Origin: Bartonella sp. M0177
GTDB taxonomy: Bacteria; Pseudomonadota; Alphaproteobacteria; Rhizobiales; Rhizobiaceae
Reading direction: 5' to 3'
DNA: 64,000 nt
Assembly (NCBI RefSeq): GCF_016102285.1
Contig: NZ_JACFOY010000001.1
Span: forward strand, 2,296,501-2,360,500
The notes under the pieces were generated by a model that had not been told where the DNA came from, made no database searches, and was given only the letters and a program-made list of their open reading frames with translations. Shown piece by piece: positions 48,912 to 56,970 of this stretch (its first letter is position 1; each line of letters opens with the position of its first letter). The position numbers and the translations under genes are program-made.

Positions 48912-50789
48912 TTGGCAGCACAATCAGGAGACAATTCACGCGAACGTCCTTCGGGACTGATTGACAGTGAACCGTTCAAACGGGCGACAACTGTATGCAT
49001 GCGTGCAGTCTCGGGTGATCATGAGCTGGATGTGGTCTTCGGTGAAGACCGTCCCTCAATAGTAGGAGGACATGCAAGACTTCCTGAAATACCGCGTCAC
49101 CCGACATATAATGATTTTGCTGTTACCCGTGGACTTGCTGATTCCATGGCTTTGCGTCAGGCCTGGCATGATAGTGAAATCCATTCCAATCTTGCTCCAC
49201 AAGTGCCCGAAGCACGTGCTGTCTATGATGCCGTCGAACAGGCGCGCGTGGAAGCTATCGGCACACTTGCCATGGAAGGCATGGCAGAAAACCTTGATGC
49301 GATGCTTGCCGATAAATACAAGCGGGCAAATTATCAGGCTATCACCACAAAGGAAGAAGCGCCGCTTGAAGAAGCTTTGGCACTGATGGTGCGTGAAAAG
49401 ATTACCGGCCGTAAACCACCTGAAGAAGCTGGTCCCGTCGTTGATTTATGGCGTGACTGGATTGAGGAAAAAGCCGGAACAGATCTCGATCATCTGGCAA
49501 AAAATGTCAATGATCAGGACAAGTTTGCCCGCATTGTGCGTAATATGTTGGCATCCATGCAACTTGCTGACAGCCTCGAAGATAACGAGACCGATAGCGA
49601 GGGCGAAAACGAGGATGAAAACAACGAACCTCAGGAAAACGAGGACGGCGATTCAAAAGAACAGGAAGGTTCTGATAAAACCGAAAGCGAACCATCTGAT
49701 GATGTTGATGAAAATGCCGAAGACGGAGACATGGAAGCCTCTGATTCGGCAGATGATGATGGCAGCGATTCCGAAGAGATAGACACCGAACAGACCCCTG
49801 GTCAAACAAAACGCCCGCAACCACCATTTTCCGATATGGACGAGCTTGGCGATTACAAAGTTTATACGCGCGAATTTGACGAGGAAGTTGAAGCATCCGA
49901 ACTTTGCGACATTGAAGAACTCACAAAATTACGTGCGTTTCTTGATAAGCAGCTTACCAATTTGCAAGGCGCTGTTGGCAAGCTCGCCAACCGCTTGCAA
50001 CGGCGCTTGATGGCTCAGCAGAACAGGTCATGGAACTTCGACCTTGAAGAAGGCTATCTCGATTCGGCAAGGCTGCCGCGTGTCGTGATTGACCCGACAC
50101 AGCCACTTTCTTTCAAACAGGAGCGCGATACCGATTTTCGTGATACCGTTGTCTCGCTGGTCATTGATAATTCCGGCTCCATGAGAGGGCGCCCCATTAC
50201 TGTTGCTGCAACCTGTGTCGATATTCTGGCAAGGACGCTCGAACGCTGCGGCGTGAAGGTTGAAATTCTGGGCTTTACCACAAAAGCATGGAAAGGTGGC
50301 CAATCACGCGAAAAGTGGCTTGCCAACGGTAAACCTGCCAATCCCGGACGACTTAACGATTTGCGCCATATTATTTATAAAAGTGCCGACACACCTTGGC
50401 GGCGCGCAAAGCGCAATCTTGGCCTGATGATGCGCGAAGGGCTCCTTAAAGAAAATATCGACGGGGAAGCTTTGATATGGGCTCACCAACGGTTACTTGG
50501 TCGGCGCGAATACCGGCGCATTCTGATGATGATTTCTGACGGTGCTCCGGTTGATGATTCCACACTTTCTGTCAATCCGGGCAATTATCTGGAAAAGCAT
50601 TTGCGCGCTGTTATTGAAGAAATAGAAGCACACTCTCCGGTCGAGCTGATTGCAATTGGTATCGGTCATGATGTCACCCGCTATTATCAGCGTGCTGTAA
50701 CAATTGTCGATGCGGAAGAACTTGCCGGCGCCATGACTGAACAACTTGCAAGCCTGTTTGACGAGGATGAATCGCGTAAAGCCCATTAG
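48912..50789 (+). CDS. cobT: Cobaltochelatase subunit CobT (VWA domain)
   Basis: Partner of CobS, related to BchD. The 625-residue protein has an N-terminal helical part, an intensely acidic region at about residues 215-300 ([20 protein letters not shown]), and a C-terminal von Willebrand A domain with the MIDAS motif DNSGSMRG near residue 418 and [14 protein letters not shown]. The start is TTG at 48914-related frame position 48912, preceded by AAGGAAAG; no ATG is nearby. It follows cobS directly, so the two are co-expressed. The acidic run is a family trait. Confidence 0.95.
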   Translation: MAAQSGDNSRERPSGLIDSEPFKRATTVCMRAVSGDHELDVVFGEDRPSIVGGHARLPEIPRHPTYNDFAVTRGLADSMALRQAWHDSEIHSNLAPQVPEARAVYDAVEQARVEAIGTLAMEGMAENLDAMLADKYKRANYQAITTKEEAPLEEALALMVREKITGRKPPEEAGPVVDLWRDWIEEKAGTDLDHLAKNVNDQDKFARIVRNMLASMQLADSLEDNETDSEGENEDENNEPQENEDGDSKEQEGSDKTESEPSDDVDENAEDGDMEASDSADDDGSDSEEIDTEQTPGQTKRPQPPFSDMDELGDYKVYTREFDEEVEASELCDIEELTKLRAFLDKQLTNLQGAVGKLANRLQRRLMAQQNRSWNFDLEEGYLDSARLPRVVIDPTQPLSFKQERDTDFRDTVVSLVIDNSGSMRGRPITVAATCVDILARTLERCGVKVEILGFTTKAWKGGQSREKWLANGKPANPGRLNDLRHIIYKSADTPWRRAKRNLGLMMREGLLKENIDGEALIWAHQRLLGRREYRRILMMISDGAPVDDSTLSVNPGNYLEKHLRAVIEEIEAHSPVELIAIGIGHDVTRYYQRAVTIVDAEELAGAMTEQLASLFDEDESRKAH

Positions 50790-51302
50790 GCTTATCTTCT
50801 ACCCGCTGCGGTTTTGCAATTTTCATTCTTCAATCAGAATTTTGCGACAAACAATCACGCAATCACAGCGTCTTTGAATATCTTTGTTTAAACGTAACCG
50901 AGTTTTCGGAAATTTGCATTCATTCCGTATTTTCCTAAACGCCGGTGTTCCGGTTATCCAGTCCATTGTCTTCTTTATTTTCTGGATTTTAAAAAACAAT
51001 CTGGTAACCGGCGGAAGACAAACGACTTCCGACGTTATTCTCACTCACTAACAGGAAAATTATCTAGACGAAAATGCCATCGAGATTTGCACTTCCACTC
51101 TATCAGGCCATGACATTTTCTAGCGGAAGCGATGCAATATTCTTGAGGCTTTCGTCCTGAAGATTCTTTTTGGCTCCCGAACAACAGCATAAGAACACCA
51201 ATCCCGCAGTGAAACCCGACCATGCTGTTTATGCATGCGTTTCTTTAACCGATGATGCAATCATCAAATCGACATTCTTTAAAAATCGGAAACCCGTTCT
51301 AT
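50790..51302. other. Spacer between cobT and the group II intron remnant
   Basis: About 510 bases without a supportable gene; all frames are short and none resembles a known protein. It is the 3' flank of the decayed intron and may be degraded chromosomal sequence that was the original insertion target. Confidence 0.4.
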
Positions 51303-51375
51303 GTCGGTTAGCAGCAGCACATTACTGTGCCACCCCCCCAAGAACCGTACACGCAAGTTTCCCCGCATATGGCTC
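51303..51375 (-). other. Group II intron domains V and VI
   Basis: Domain V is exactly 34 bases (51342-51375, minus strand), beginning GAGCC with the AGC triad, having a GCGGG-GAAA-CUUGC hairpin with a GNRA tetraloop, and ending GGTTC, the standard bacterial pattern. One stem pair (A against C at position six) is broken. About 39 bases follow that could form domain VI, ending TAACCGAC at 51303. This is among the best-conserved parts of the element. Confidence 0.82.
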
Positions 51376-51429
51376 AAGCCTTTATAAGCCCGCACTACTG
51401 TTTGGGCCAGCAACATTTTAACTGTTGGG

Positions 51430-51654
51430 TTAGCCTTTTGGTGGAAAAGGATCATTACCGTAAGTATTCCGCTGACGGATTTTCCCATTTTCACCATGAA
51501 TAAAAACCTCACTCCTTTGACTCTTTGCTATATCACGCGCAGCTTCGAAAGCTTCCTGCTGCGTGCGATGATGTGAAGTATCTCTGGAGTTCTTTTCACC
51601 AAGCACAGCCCAACCATCATTTCTTTTAACTACGTGTTGATTTTTACCTGCCAT
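51430..51654 (-). CDS. DUF2188 protein inside the intron remnant
   Basis: A 74-residue protein, MAGKNQHVVKRNDGWAVLGE and onward, matching DUF2188: an N-terminal HVV..DGW, a middle QQEAFEAARDIAKSQRSEVFIHGENGKI, and the closing NTYGNDPFPPK. Function is unknown for the family; members are small, single-domain and widespread on mobile DNA and chromosomes. The frame extends 18 codons upstream to 51708, but the MAGKNQHVV start fits the family, though its ribosome-binding site is weak (AATAGGT). A consensus-like promoter lies just upstream. It lies between the maturase remnant and domain V, so it appears to be a passenger of the intron. Confidence 0.78.
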   Translation of the reverse strand: MAGKNQHVVKRNDGWAVLGEKNSRDTSHHRTQQEAFEAARDIAKSQRSEVFIHGENGKIRQRNTYGNDPFPPKG

Positions 51655-51689
51655 GGGGGACCTATTAACAATTTTAGTGGTGTTGTATA

Positions 51690-51719
51690 ATATTACCATG
51701 GCATTCATTTCAATGTCAA
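51690..51719 (-). promoter_or_regulatory. Sigma-70 type promoter of the DUF2188 gene
   Basis: On the minus strand a perfect -35 TTGACA (51714-51719) is separated by 18 bases from TAATAT (51690-51695), a five-of-six -10 box. The expected transcript start near 51682 is about 28 bases before the DUF2188 ATG. This is one of the strongest promoter matches I noticed in the window. Confidence 0.65.
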
Positions 51720-51779
51720 CATATTGATCTTTATTTTATGTAAAAACACCACATGTAGTACCTAATCCACTTCATGGTT

Positions 51780-52476
51780 TTGGATCAACCGAGGGCCGTT
51801 AGGATGCAGCATCACTAAATTATCGATTTCATCACCATCTCCATCTACTCATCTGATAATGTGATGGACATCGCAATCATCATTATCTCTGAAGACCTGG
51901 TGGCAGATCGAACATCGATGGCTCTGTCGCTACCAAATTAAACTTAGCTTTCCTCGCTGCATTTTACCTTCTGTCCAACGCTTAACCTGCCGCTGTTCGA
52001 AGTACAACTCGTCAACCGGATATAGATTAGCCTCAGACCTGATTTTAATGTGACGTTTTATAGGAATATCTTTGCAGGATACCAACTTTTGCAGGCCGTT
52101 TTCCGCATCGACACTCTGGAATACCCAGTTCTTAGCACCTATTGAGTGAAAATACTTCTGCTTCACCCAGTATTTGTTGCGATTACCGTGCCATCGGCAC
52201 GACTAGCGCCAGAGCACAACTTACAGACGCGATAGTCGATATAGCCAAACGTCTCTTTGGCAACAATATGACGATGATAATTTGCCCAACCCCGTAGTAC
52301 CGGATTAAGTTGTCTTATCAGGTCACCCTGTTTTGACGCCCCATTACGTTTCACTATCAGCCGGACTTTCTGGAGGTGATTACGCTATCCCTTAACAGCA
52401 GGCTTTATCAGTATTTTGCCGCAGTACTTGCACAAATTCTGCCCCAGAAAATCTAACCTTCCGAAATATGCGTTAT
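51780..52476 (-). pseudogene. Remnant of group II intron maturase with HNH endonuclease domain
   Basis: Reading the minus strand from 52476, the translation has DNAYFGRLDFLGQNLCKYCGK, then LIRQLNPVLRGWANYHRH, the maturase (domain X) signature. After a frame change near 52170-52190 it continues with KQKYFHSIGAKNWVFQS and IPIKRHIKIRSEANLYP. The HNH part follows as HRCSICHQVF, DCDVHHII and GDEIDNLVMLHPN. In-frame stops are TAG at 52385-52387, TAG at 51930-51932 and TGA at 51849-51851. The reverse-transcriptase domain with YADD is absent. It is a clear pseudogene; the full protein would be about 450-500 residues. Confidence 0.88.
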
Positions 52477-52714
52477 CACCGGTTTTCCGGCCAAAGTGCG
52501 CCAAAACTGAAAAAATCCGCAACAGATAGATTTTTTACAATTTAAAAAACCTGTTATCTTCCCGTTCCCGCCAAATAATTTTATTGATTTTCACATGAGA
52601 TATATCAATAATCGACCAATTTCCAACGTGAATATCTGTCTTTCATTTATCAATCAATCCGATTTTGTCGGGGAAGTTTTTCGAGGGGAAGAAGAATGAA
52701 CGGGGAGAAGACCT

Positions 52715-54010
52715 ATGACGGAATTACGCGCCACACCTAAAGTCCGCAGAAGACAAAATACGACGCTTCTAATGCTGGTTCTGATCGGAACCATCAACTA
52801 TATCGACCGTTCGACGCTTTCAATAGGTAACACATTGATCCGTCAGGACCTTGGCTTATCCCTGACCCAAATGGGATGGCTGCTTTCCGCGTTTTTATGG
52901 GCTTATGCGATTTCACAATTACCTTGTGGACTTCTCGTCGACAGATTCGGAGCGCGCCGCGTATTAGGAATAGGCCTGTTTGTCTGGTCACTTGCCCAGG
53001 CATTGTGTGGTATGGTTTTCAACTTCTTCCAATTCATCATTGCCAGAGTATGTCTGGGCATGGGTGAATCGCCAATGTTTGTTTCAAATGCACGCGCTGT
53101 ACGTGACTGGTTTCCTCTCAGCCAGCGGGGAAAACCGACAGGTATCTATAATTGTGTTTCAACATTGGGACCGACTGTGGCACCGCCTCTATTAACTGCA
53201 TTGATGTTGAACTTCGGCTGGCGTTGGATGTTCATCATCATGGGCATTGTCGGTATTGTTGTTTCAATAATCTGGTTCATCATTTATCGGGATCCTCACC
53301 ACACGGATCTCATAGAAGAAGAAAGAAACTACCTTGTAGCGGGCGAAGAAAATGAACCTGAAAGCACCACCGATTTTGCCGAATGGATAGGTCTATTCCG
53401 CTTTCGTGTAACATGGGGGCTGATGTTGGGGTATTTCGGCACCATCTACCTCATGTGGTTATTTATGACATGGCTTCCGAGTTATCTCGAAATGGAACGC
53501 GGCATGAGCTTGCAAAAAACCGGTTGGGTCGCGGCCATTCCCTATGCTTTCGGCATAATCGGCAGCATTGGAACAGGTTATATTGTTGATTGGGCTTCCT
53601 CGAAAGGCATAACTCCCGTTGAAGCACGCCGGTATATTGTATCATTCAGTCTTGTCATAATGTCGGTTTTCACCTTTTTATGTGCATTAACAGCGAGCAA
53701 TGTTTTAGCCGTTATTTTTATTTGCATTGTTATGTTCGGAGTGGGTTCGGCAACGGCAATGGCCTGGGCTATGGTCTCTGTTTTGGCAGCCCGAAGCGTC
53801 ACCGGTTCGCTAGGCGGCATAATGAGTGCCTTCGGTTATGTGGGGGGTGCACTGGCACCTACTGTGACCGGTTATATTGCACAATTTACAGGAAGTTTTA
53901 TTCCGGCGCTTTTGGTTGGTTCATGCATAGGTATTGTGTCAGCCATGATCTACCTTTTTTTCCTGCCAAAAACCGCTTTGACGGAGGACGATATCGGGCG
54001 CAAACACTGA
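52715..54010 (+). CDS. MFS transporter, sugar-acid (hexuronate/galactonate) type
   Basis: A 431-residue proton symporter with twelve membrane segments, resembling the anion:cation symporter family (GudP, GarP, ExuT, DgoT). Signs are TINYIDRSTLSIGNTLIRQDLGLSLTQMGWLLSAF, LVDRFGARRVLGIGLFVWSLAQALCGMV, and MGESPMFVSNARAVRDWFPLSQRGKPTGIYNCVSTLGPTVAPPLLTAL. The central loop FAEWIGLFRFRVTWGLMLGYFGTIYLMWLFMTWLPSYLE is typical. It is followed by an HpcH/HpaI aldolase gene on the same strand, which suggests uptake of an acid sugar for cleavage. A GGGGAGAAG site precedes the ATG. No regulator is adjacent. Confidence 0.9.
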   Translation: MTELRATPKVRRRQNTTLLMLVLIGTINYIDRSTLSIGNTLIRQDLGLSLTQMGWLLSAFLWAYAISQLPCGLLVDRFGARRVLGIGLFVWSLAQALCGMVFNFFQFIIARVCLGMGESPMFVSNARAVRDWFPLSQRGKPTGIYNCVSTLGPTVAPPLLTALMLNFGWRWMFIIMGIVGIVVSIIWFIIYRDPHHTDLIEEERNYLVAGEENEPESTTDFAEWIGLFRFRVTWGLMLGYFGTIYLMWLFMTWLPSYLEMERGMSLQKTGWVAAIPYAFGIIGSIGTGYIVDWASSKGITPVEARRYIVSFSLVIMSVFTFLCALTASNVLAVIFICIVMFGVGSATAMAWAMVSVLAARSVTGSLGGIMSAFGYVGGALAPTVTGYIAQFTGSFIPALLVGSCIGIVSAMIYLFFLPKTALTEDDIGRKH

Positions 54011-54216
54011 CCGGTTGATCGAATAATGCCAATTTGTCTTTATTCGGTCCGGAATTATTTGTTTTCAAACGATTTCGCTTATTTGAAATCGAATCTCGTA
54101 CAGAAATATTATTTTTCAGGGAATTAACCGGGATATTCTATTTATGAAACAATTTTACTGGTATATCACTGTAGTATCAAAAGAAGCGATAGCTGATTCA
54201 TGGGGAGGACAATAAG

Positions 54217-54981
54217 ATGACAAAAAGTATTAAAACGATTGTTAAAGAAAAAGGCCATGTTTTTTCGGCGTGGAGTAATTTTACCGATCCTGTTGCAATA
54301 TCCACATTGGCCGAAACGGATTTTGATGCCATTGTTTTTGATATGCAGCATGGCGCACATGATGAAACAAGCATCATTACAGCTATTGCTTACGCAAAAT
54401 CCCGGGATAAAACGACAATTGTGCGCATTCCCGTCAATCGTTTCGATACGGCAAGCCGTGCCTTGGACTTCGGCGCCGATGCAATTATTGCACCAATGAT
54501 AAACTCAGCCGAACAAGCGCGTAAATTGATCGAATTTGTAAAATATCCACCTCTTGGTCAACGTTCGTTCGGAGTGTTACTACCAAATACCAGTTTTGGT
54601 GCTGTTGGCAGTAGCAATTATCTCAGCGGCTGTAATCAACATGTCACAATTTTCGCCATGATCGAAACGCGTGAGGCTTTCGCAAATCTCGACGAAATCA
54701 TGGCCGTTCAGGGATTGGATGGCGTTTTCGTTGGTCCTTTTGATTTTTCGGTCGGCTGGAGTGGAGGAAAAGCAGCTAATCCGTCAAGTCCTGAAATAAT
54801 AGAGCCATTGACAACGATTGCCCGCAAAGCCCGTGATGCGCATTTGATTGCCGGCGTTTATTGCCCGAACAGCACATTTGCCAAACGTTATCAGTCACTC
54901 GGTTACCAGTTCATGACATTGAGCAATGACAAAGCAATGATTGACGAAGCCGCCCGAACCATTCTTAGTCAAATGGCTTGA
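54217..54981 (+). CDS. HpcH/HpaI family 2-keto-3-deoxy acid aldolase
   Basis: A 254-residue class II (metal-dependent) aldolase cleaving pyruvate from 2-oxo-3-deoxy sugar acids or 4-hydroxy-2-oxo acids. It has SAWSNFTDPVAISTLAETDFDAIVFDMQHGAHDE with the catalytic histidine, TTIVRIPVNRFDTASRALDFGADAIIAPMINSAEQA, MIETREAFANLDEIMAVQGLDGVFVGPFDFSVGWSG carrying the metal glutamate and aspartate, and a C-terminal GVYCPNSTFAKRYQSLGYQFMTLSND. It likely cleaves the intermediate made from the substrate of the preceding transporter. The substrate is not certain. It overlaps the convergent yhhQ gene by 13 bases. Confidence 0.88.
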   Translation: MTKSIKTIVKEKGHVFSAWSNFTDPVAISTLAETDFDAIVFDMQHGAHDETSIITAIAYAKSRDKTTIVRIPVNRFDTASRALDFGADAIIAPMINSAEQARKLIEFVKYPPLGQRSFGVLLPNTSFGAVGSSNYLSGCNQHVTIFAMIETREAFANLDEIMAVQGLDGVFVGPFDFSVGWSGGKAANPSSPEIIEPLTTIARKARDAHLIAGVYCPNSTFAKRYQSLGYQFMTLSNDKAMIDEAARTILSQMA

Positions 54982-55619
54982 TCGCTATTTTCGTGAACTT
55001 TTCCATGATAGATGTCCGGCATGAAAATTGCCAGAATAGCACCGTATGGCAAAAGCATAAACACGCCCATAAACAGTTTCACGCAAAAATCGCCGCATGA
55101 CAATGAAAGCCAGACAGGCACCTCGAGCCCCATCAGATTTGTCATAGTCGGGATCGAGCTATCGCTGTAACCGGTCAATTTGTCGATAAACGAAAAATGG
55201 CTGGAAAAGGCGACAGCGAAGAACCACACAGTATCAAGTGCCGAGCCGGTAATTGCAGCCGCAAGTGGCGCAATCCACCAAGTTTTGCGCCGCAATGGAT
55301 TGAACACCAGAATATCCAGCAATTGTGCAAAAAGAAAAGCCGTTCCCGAAGCAATTGCCAATCGGGGGCTTGCAAGAATCCATGAAACAGCAAGACCGGC
55401 AATAAAACCGGCATAAACAATACGTCTCGCAGCATGGGGGCCGTAACGACGATTCGTCAGATCGTTGATGAGAAAAGCAAATGGATAAGTAAATGCACCA
55501 TAGGTTAGAAGATGTTCTAATCCGAACCAGTGAAACGGATATTGCACCAGAACGTTGGATGCCGTCACCGCGAGGCACATTGCAAAAACTGCAAAAATAA
55601 GATGCTGGGTCTGTTTCAT
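54969..55619 (-). CDS. yhhQ: Queuosine precursor transporter (YhhQ / VUT family)
   Basis: An inner-membrane carrier with about six helices that imports preQ0/preQ1 for queuosine in tRNA. The 216-residue protein shows AVFAMCLAVTASNVLVQYPFHW, TYGAFTYPFAFLINDLTNRRYGPHAARRIVYAGF, the conserved DLTNRRYG, and LFAQLLDILVFNPLRRKTWWIAPLAAAITGSALDTVWFFAVAFS. The frame extends 18 codons upstream, but MKQTQHLIFAVFAMCL fits the family and an AGGG ribosome-binding sequence is placed eight bases before it. A preQ1-I-like leader element sits right ahead of the start, which fits this product. Confidence 0.93.
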   Translation of the reverse strand: MKQTQHLIFAVFAMCLAVTASNVLVQYPFHWFGLEHLLTYGAFTYPFAFLINDLTNRRYGPHAARRIVYAGFIAGLAVSWILASPRLAIASGTAFLFAQLLDILVFNPLRRKTWWIAPLAAAITGSALDTVWFFAVAFSSHFSFIDKLTGYSDSSIPTMTNLMGLEVPVWLSLSCGDFCVKLFMGVFMLLPYGAILAIFMPDIYHGKVHENSDQAI

Positions 55620-55646
55620 TTTTTTTACCCTGGGTGATGGAACCAG
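55617..55646 (-). promoter_or_regulatory. Possible preQ1-I riboswitch in the yhhQ leader
   Basis: On the minus strand the 30 bases before and including the yhhQ start read CTGGTTCCATCACCCAG, GG, T, then seven A and ATG. This matches the preQ1-I arrangement: P1 CTGG/CCAG, the GGUUC of loop 1, ACCC before the second P1 strand, an A-rich tail, and a possible P2 pairing of CAU with the AUG. The P1 second strand overlaps the AGGG ribosome-binding sequence, so ligand binding could hide it. The loop is a few bases shorter than the best-known examples, so this is a candidate, not a certainty. Confidence 0.45.
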
Positions 55647-55670
55647 AAAAAAGGGCCGAAAATCGGCCCT
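55645..55670 (-). terminator. Intrinsic terminator after rpmB
   Basis: AGGGCCGA and its complement (55652-55659 with 55663-55670) form an 8-bp GC-rich stem around a short A loop, followed on the minus strand by six T residues. It lies about 26 bases past the rpmB stop codon and directly ahead of the yhhQ leader, so it separates the two transcripts or attenuates read-through into yhhQ. Confidence 0.85.
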
Positions 55671-55696
55671 CAAGACGAATCGTTTATTGAAAAAAA

Positions 55697-55990
55697 TCAG
55701 GCTGCTGTTTCAGCGAGCTTCTTTTCAATCTGACGCTTCAACAAGCGGGCCCGTTGCGACAATTCCTTGTCACCGGACTTCAAAAGAAAAGCATCAAGAC
55801 CACCGCGATGTTCAACCGAACGCAAAGCATTTGCCGAAATGCGCAAACGATAGCTTTGTTCGAGAGCATCCGAGATCAATGTAACATTGCAGAGATTTGG
55901 CAAAAAACGGCGACGCGATTTGTTATTTGCGTGGCTGACATTATTGCCATATTGGACTGTTTTTCCAGTCAATTCGCAGGCGCGGGACAT
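55697..55990 (-). CDS. rpmB: 50S ribosomal protein L28
   Basis: A 97-residue large-subunit protein. It begins [43 protein letters not shown] with the L28 signature, then [25 protein letters not shown], and ends with a Lys/Arg-rich helical tail ([21 protein letters not shown]). The frame extends three codons upstream, but [10 protein letters not shown] at 55990 with an AAAGGTG site is the proper start. Length fits the alphaproteobacterial form, which is longer than the 78-residue E. coli protein. Confidence 0.97.
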   Translation of the reverse strand: MSRACELTGKTVQYGNNVSHANNKSRRRFLPNLCNVTLISDALEQSYRLRISANALRSVEHRGGLDAFLLKSGDKELSQRARLLKRQIEKKLAETAA

Positions 55991-56196
55991 AGGTTTCACC
56001 TTTAAATTCTAATAGAAGCAACCGACAAGCATGTTAAATTTCCAATGAACACGCGCATAGATTGGCTTCCCAAAAATTGGTAAGTTGCGTTTCTATAGGG
56101 GGCTTGGATGAAAAGGTCAAGGGTTTTCATGTGATAGACGAAAGTTAAAACGTAAGAAATCTGTTTTTTTAATCGGGATATGCTAAAAGCAATACC

Positions 56197-56970
56197 ATGA
56201 TGAGTGATATAAAAACCGATACTCCCCGTTCCCGTGGCCGTTCCCCGATATTTCTGGGCATTTTCGGCTTCCTGTGTCTATTCTTTTTTTGTGCCTTTTC
56301 AGCATTGGGCGTTTGGCAGGTCGAGAGACTCGGCTGGAAAGAGAATCTGATTAAAAATGCCAATGAACGCATCCACCTTGCGCCAATTGCGGCACCGACA
56401 AAAAGTGAATGGGGAAAGGTAACATATGATAATGACGAATACCGCCCCGTCACACTCACCGGCCGCTTTTTGAATGACAAAGAAGTTCTGGTAACGGCTG
56501 TTGCCGATGAAACAACCGGCTATTGGGTGCTGACACCCATGGAAACAGAAGATGGGGCAATCACTTTCATCAATCGGGGTTTTATACCCATGGATAAACA
56601 CGATCAACAATCGCGTAAAGCCGGCATAATTGACGGGGAGACGACTGTAACAGGTCTTTTGCGCATGAGTGAAGGTGGCGGTTTTTTCCCGCGCAAGAAT
56701 AATCCGGATAGTAATTTGTGGTATACGAGGCAATTGCCCGCTATGGCAAAAAAAGTCGGACTTGATGACGTTGCCCCCTATTTCATAGATGCCGACAGAA
56801 CACCCAATAAAGGCGGTTTACCAATTGGTGGTTTAACTGTTGTCAGCTTTCCGAATAATCACTTGAGCTATGCTATTACTTGGTTTACTTTGGCCGCCGG
56901 TGTATTTGCAGCATCAATATTTTTAATTATTTCTGAAAAGCGGCGGCGGCGCGGTATCGTTTATGAATAA
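56197..56970 (+). CDS. SURF1-like cytochrome oxidase biogenesis protein
   Basis: A 257-residue inner-membrane protein with helices at about residues 16-40 and 222-242, and a large periplasmic domain between them. Hallmarks are LGVWQVERLGWKENLI, YRPVTLTGRFLNDKEVLVTA, GYWVLTPMETEDGAITFINRGFIPMDK, and the C-terminal GGLPIGGLTVVSFPNNHLSYAITWFTLAAGVFAASIF, all of SURF1/Shy1, which helps heme a insertion into aa3 oxidase. It is separated from cytochrome oxidase genes here. It overlaps the following exporter gene by eight bases. The start is the double ATG at 56197. Confidence 0.93.
   Translation: MMSDIKTDTPRSRGRSPIFLGIFGFLCLFFFCAFSALGVWQVERLGWKENLIKNANERIHLAPIAAPTKSEWGKVTYDNDEYRPVTLTGRFLNDKEVLVTAVADETTGYWVLTPMETEDGAITFINRGFIPMDKHDQQSRKAGIIDGETTVTGLLRMSEGGGFFPRKNNPDSNLWYTRQLPAMAKKVGLDDVAPYFIDADRTPNKGGLPIGGLTVVSFPNNHLSYAITWFTLAAGVFAASIFLIISEKRRRRGIVYE

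Larger units (their letters stand above)
51303..52476 (-). mobile_element. Decayed group II intron (3' part only)
   Basis: On the minus strand this region holds, in intron order, the C-terminal part of an intron-encoded reverse transcriptase/maturase (52476-51780), a small DUF2188 gene (51654-51430), then domain V and domain VI of the catalytic RNA (51375-51303). The 3' end reads TAACCGAC, like bacterial intron ends. The 5' RNA domains and the reverse-transcriptase half of the protein are missing, so the element cannot move by itself. It sits between cobT and a sugar-acid transporter gene, in the accessory part of the window. Confidence 0.85.

Noticed and set aside
51041..51223. 60-codon frame on the minus strand next to the intron
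   Set aside because: No family features and no ribosome-binding site; probably chance in the intron flank.
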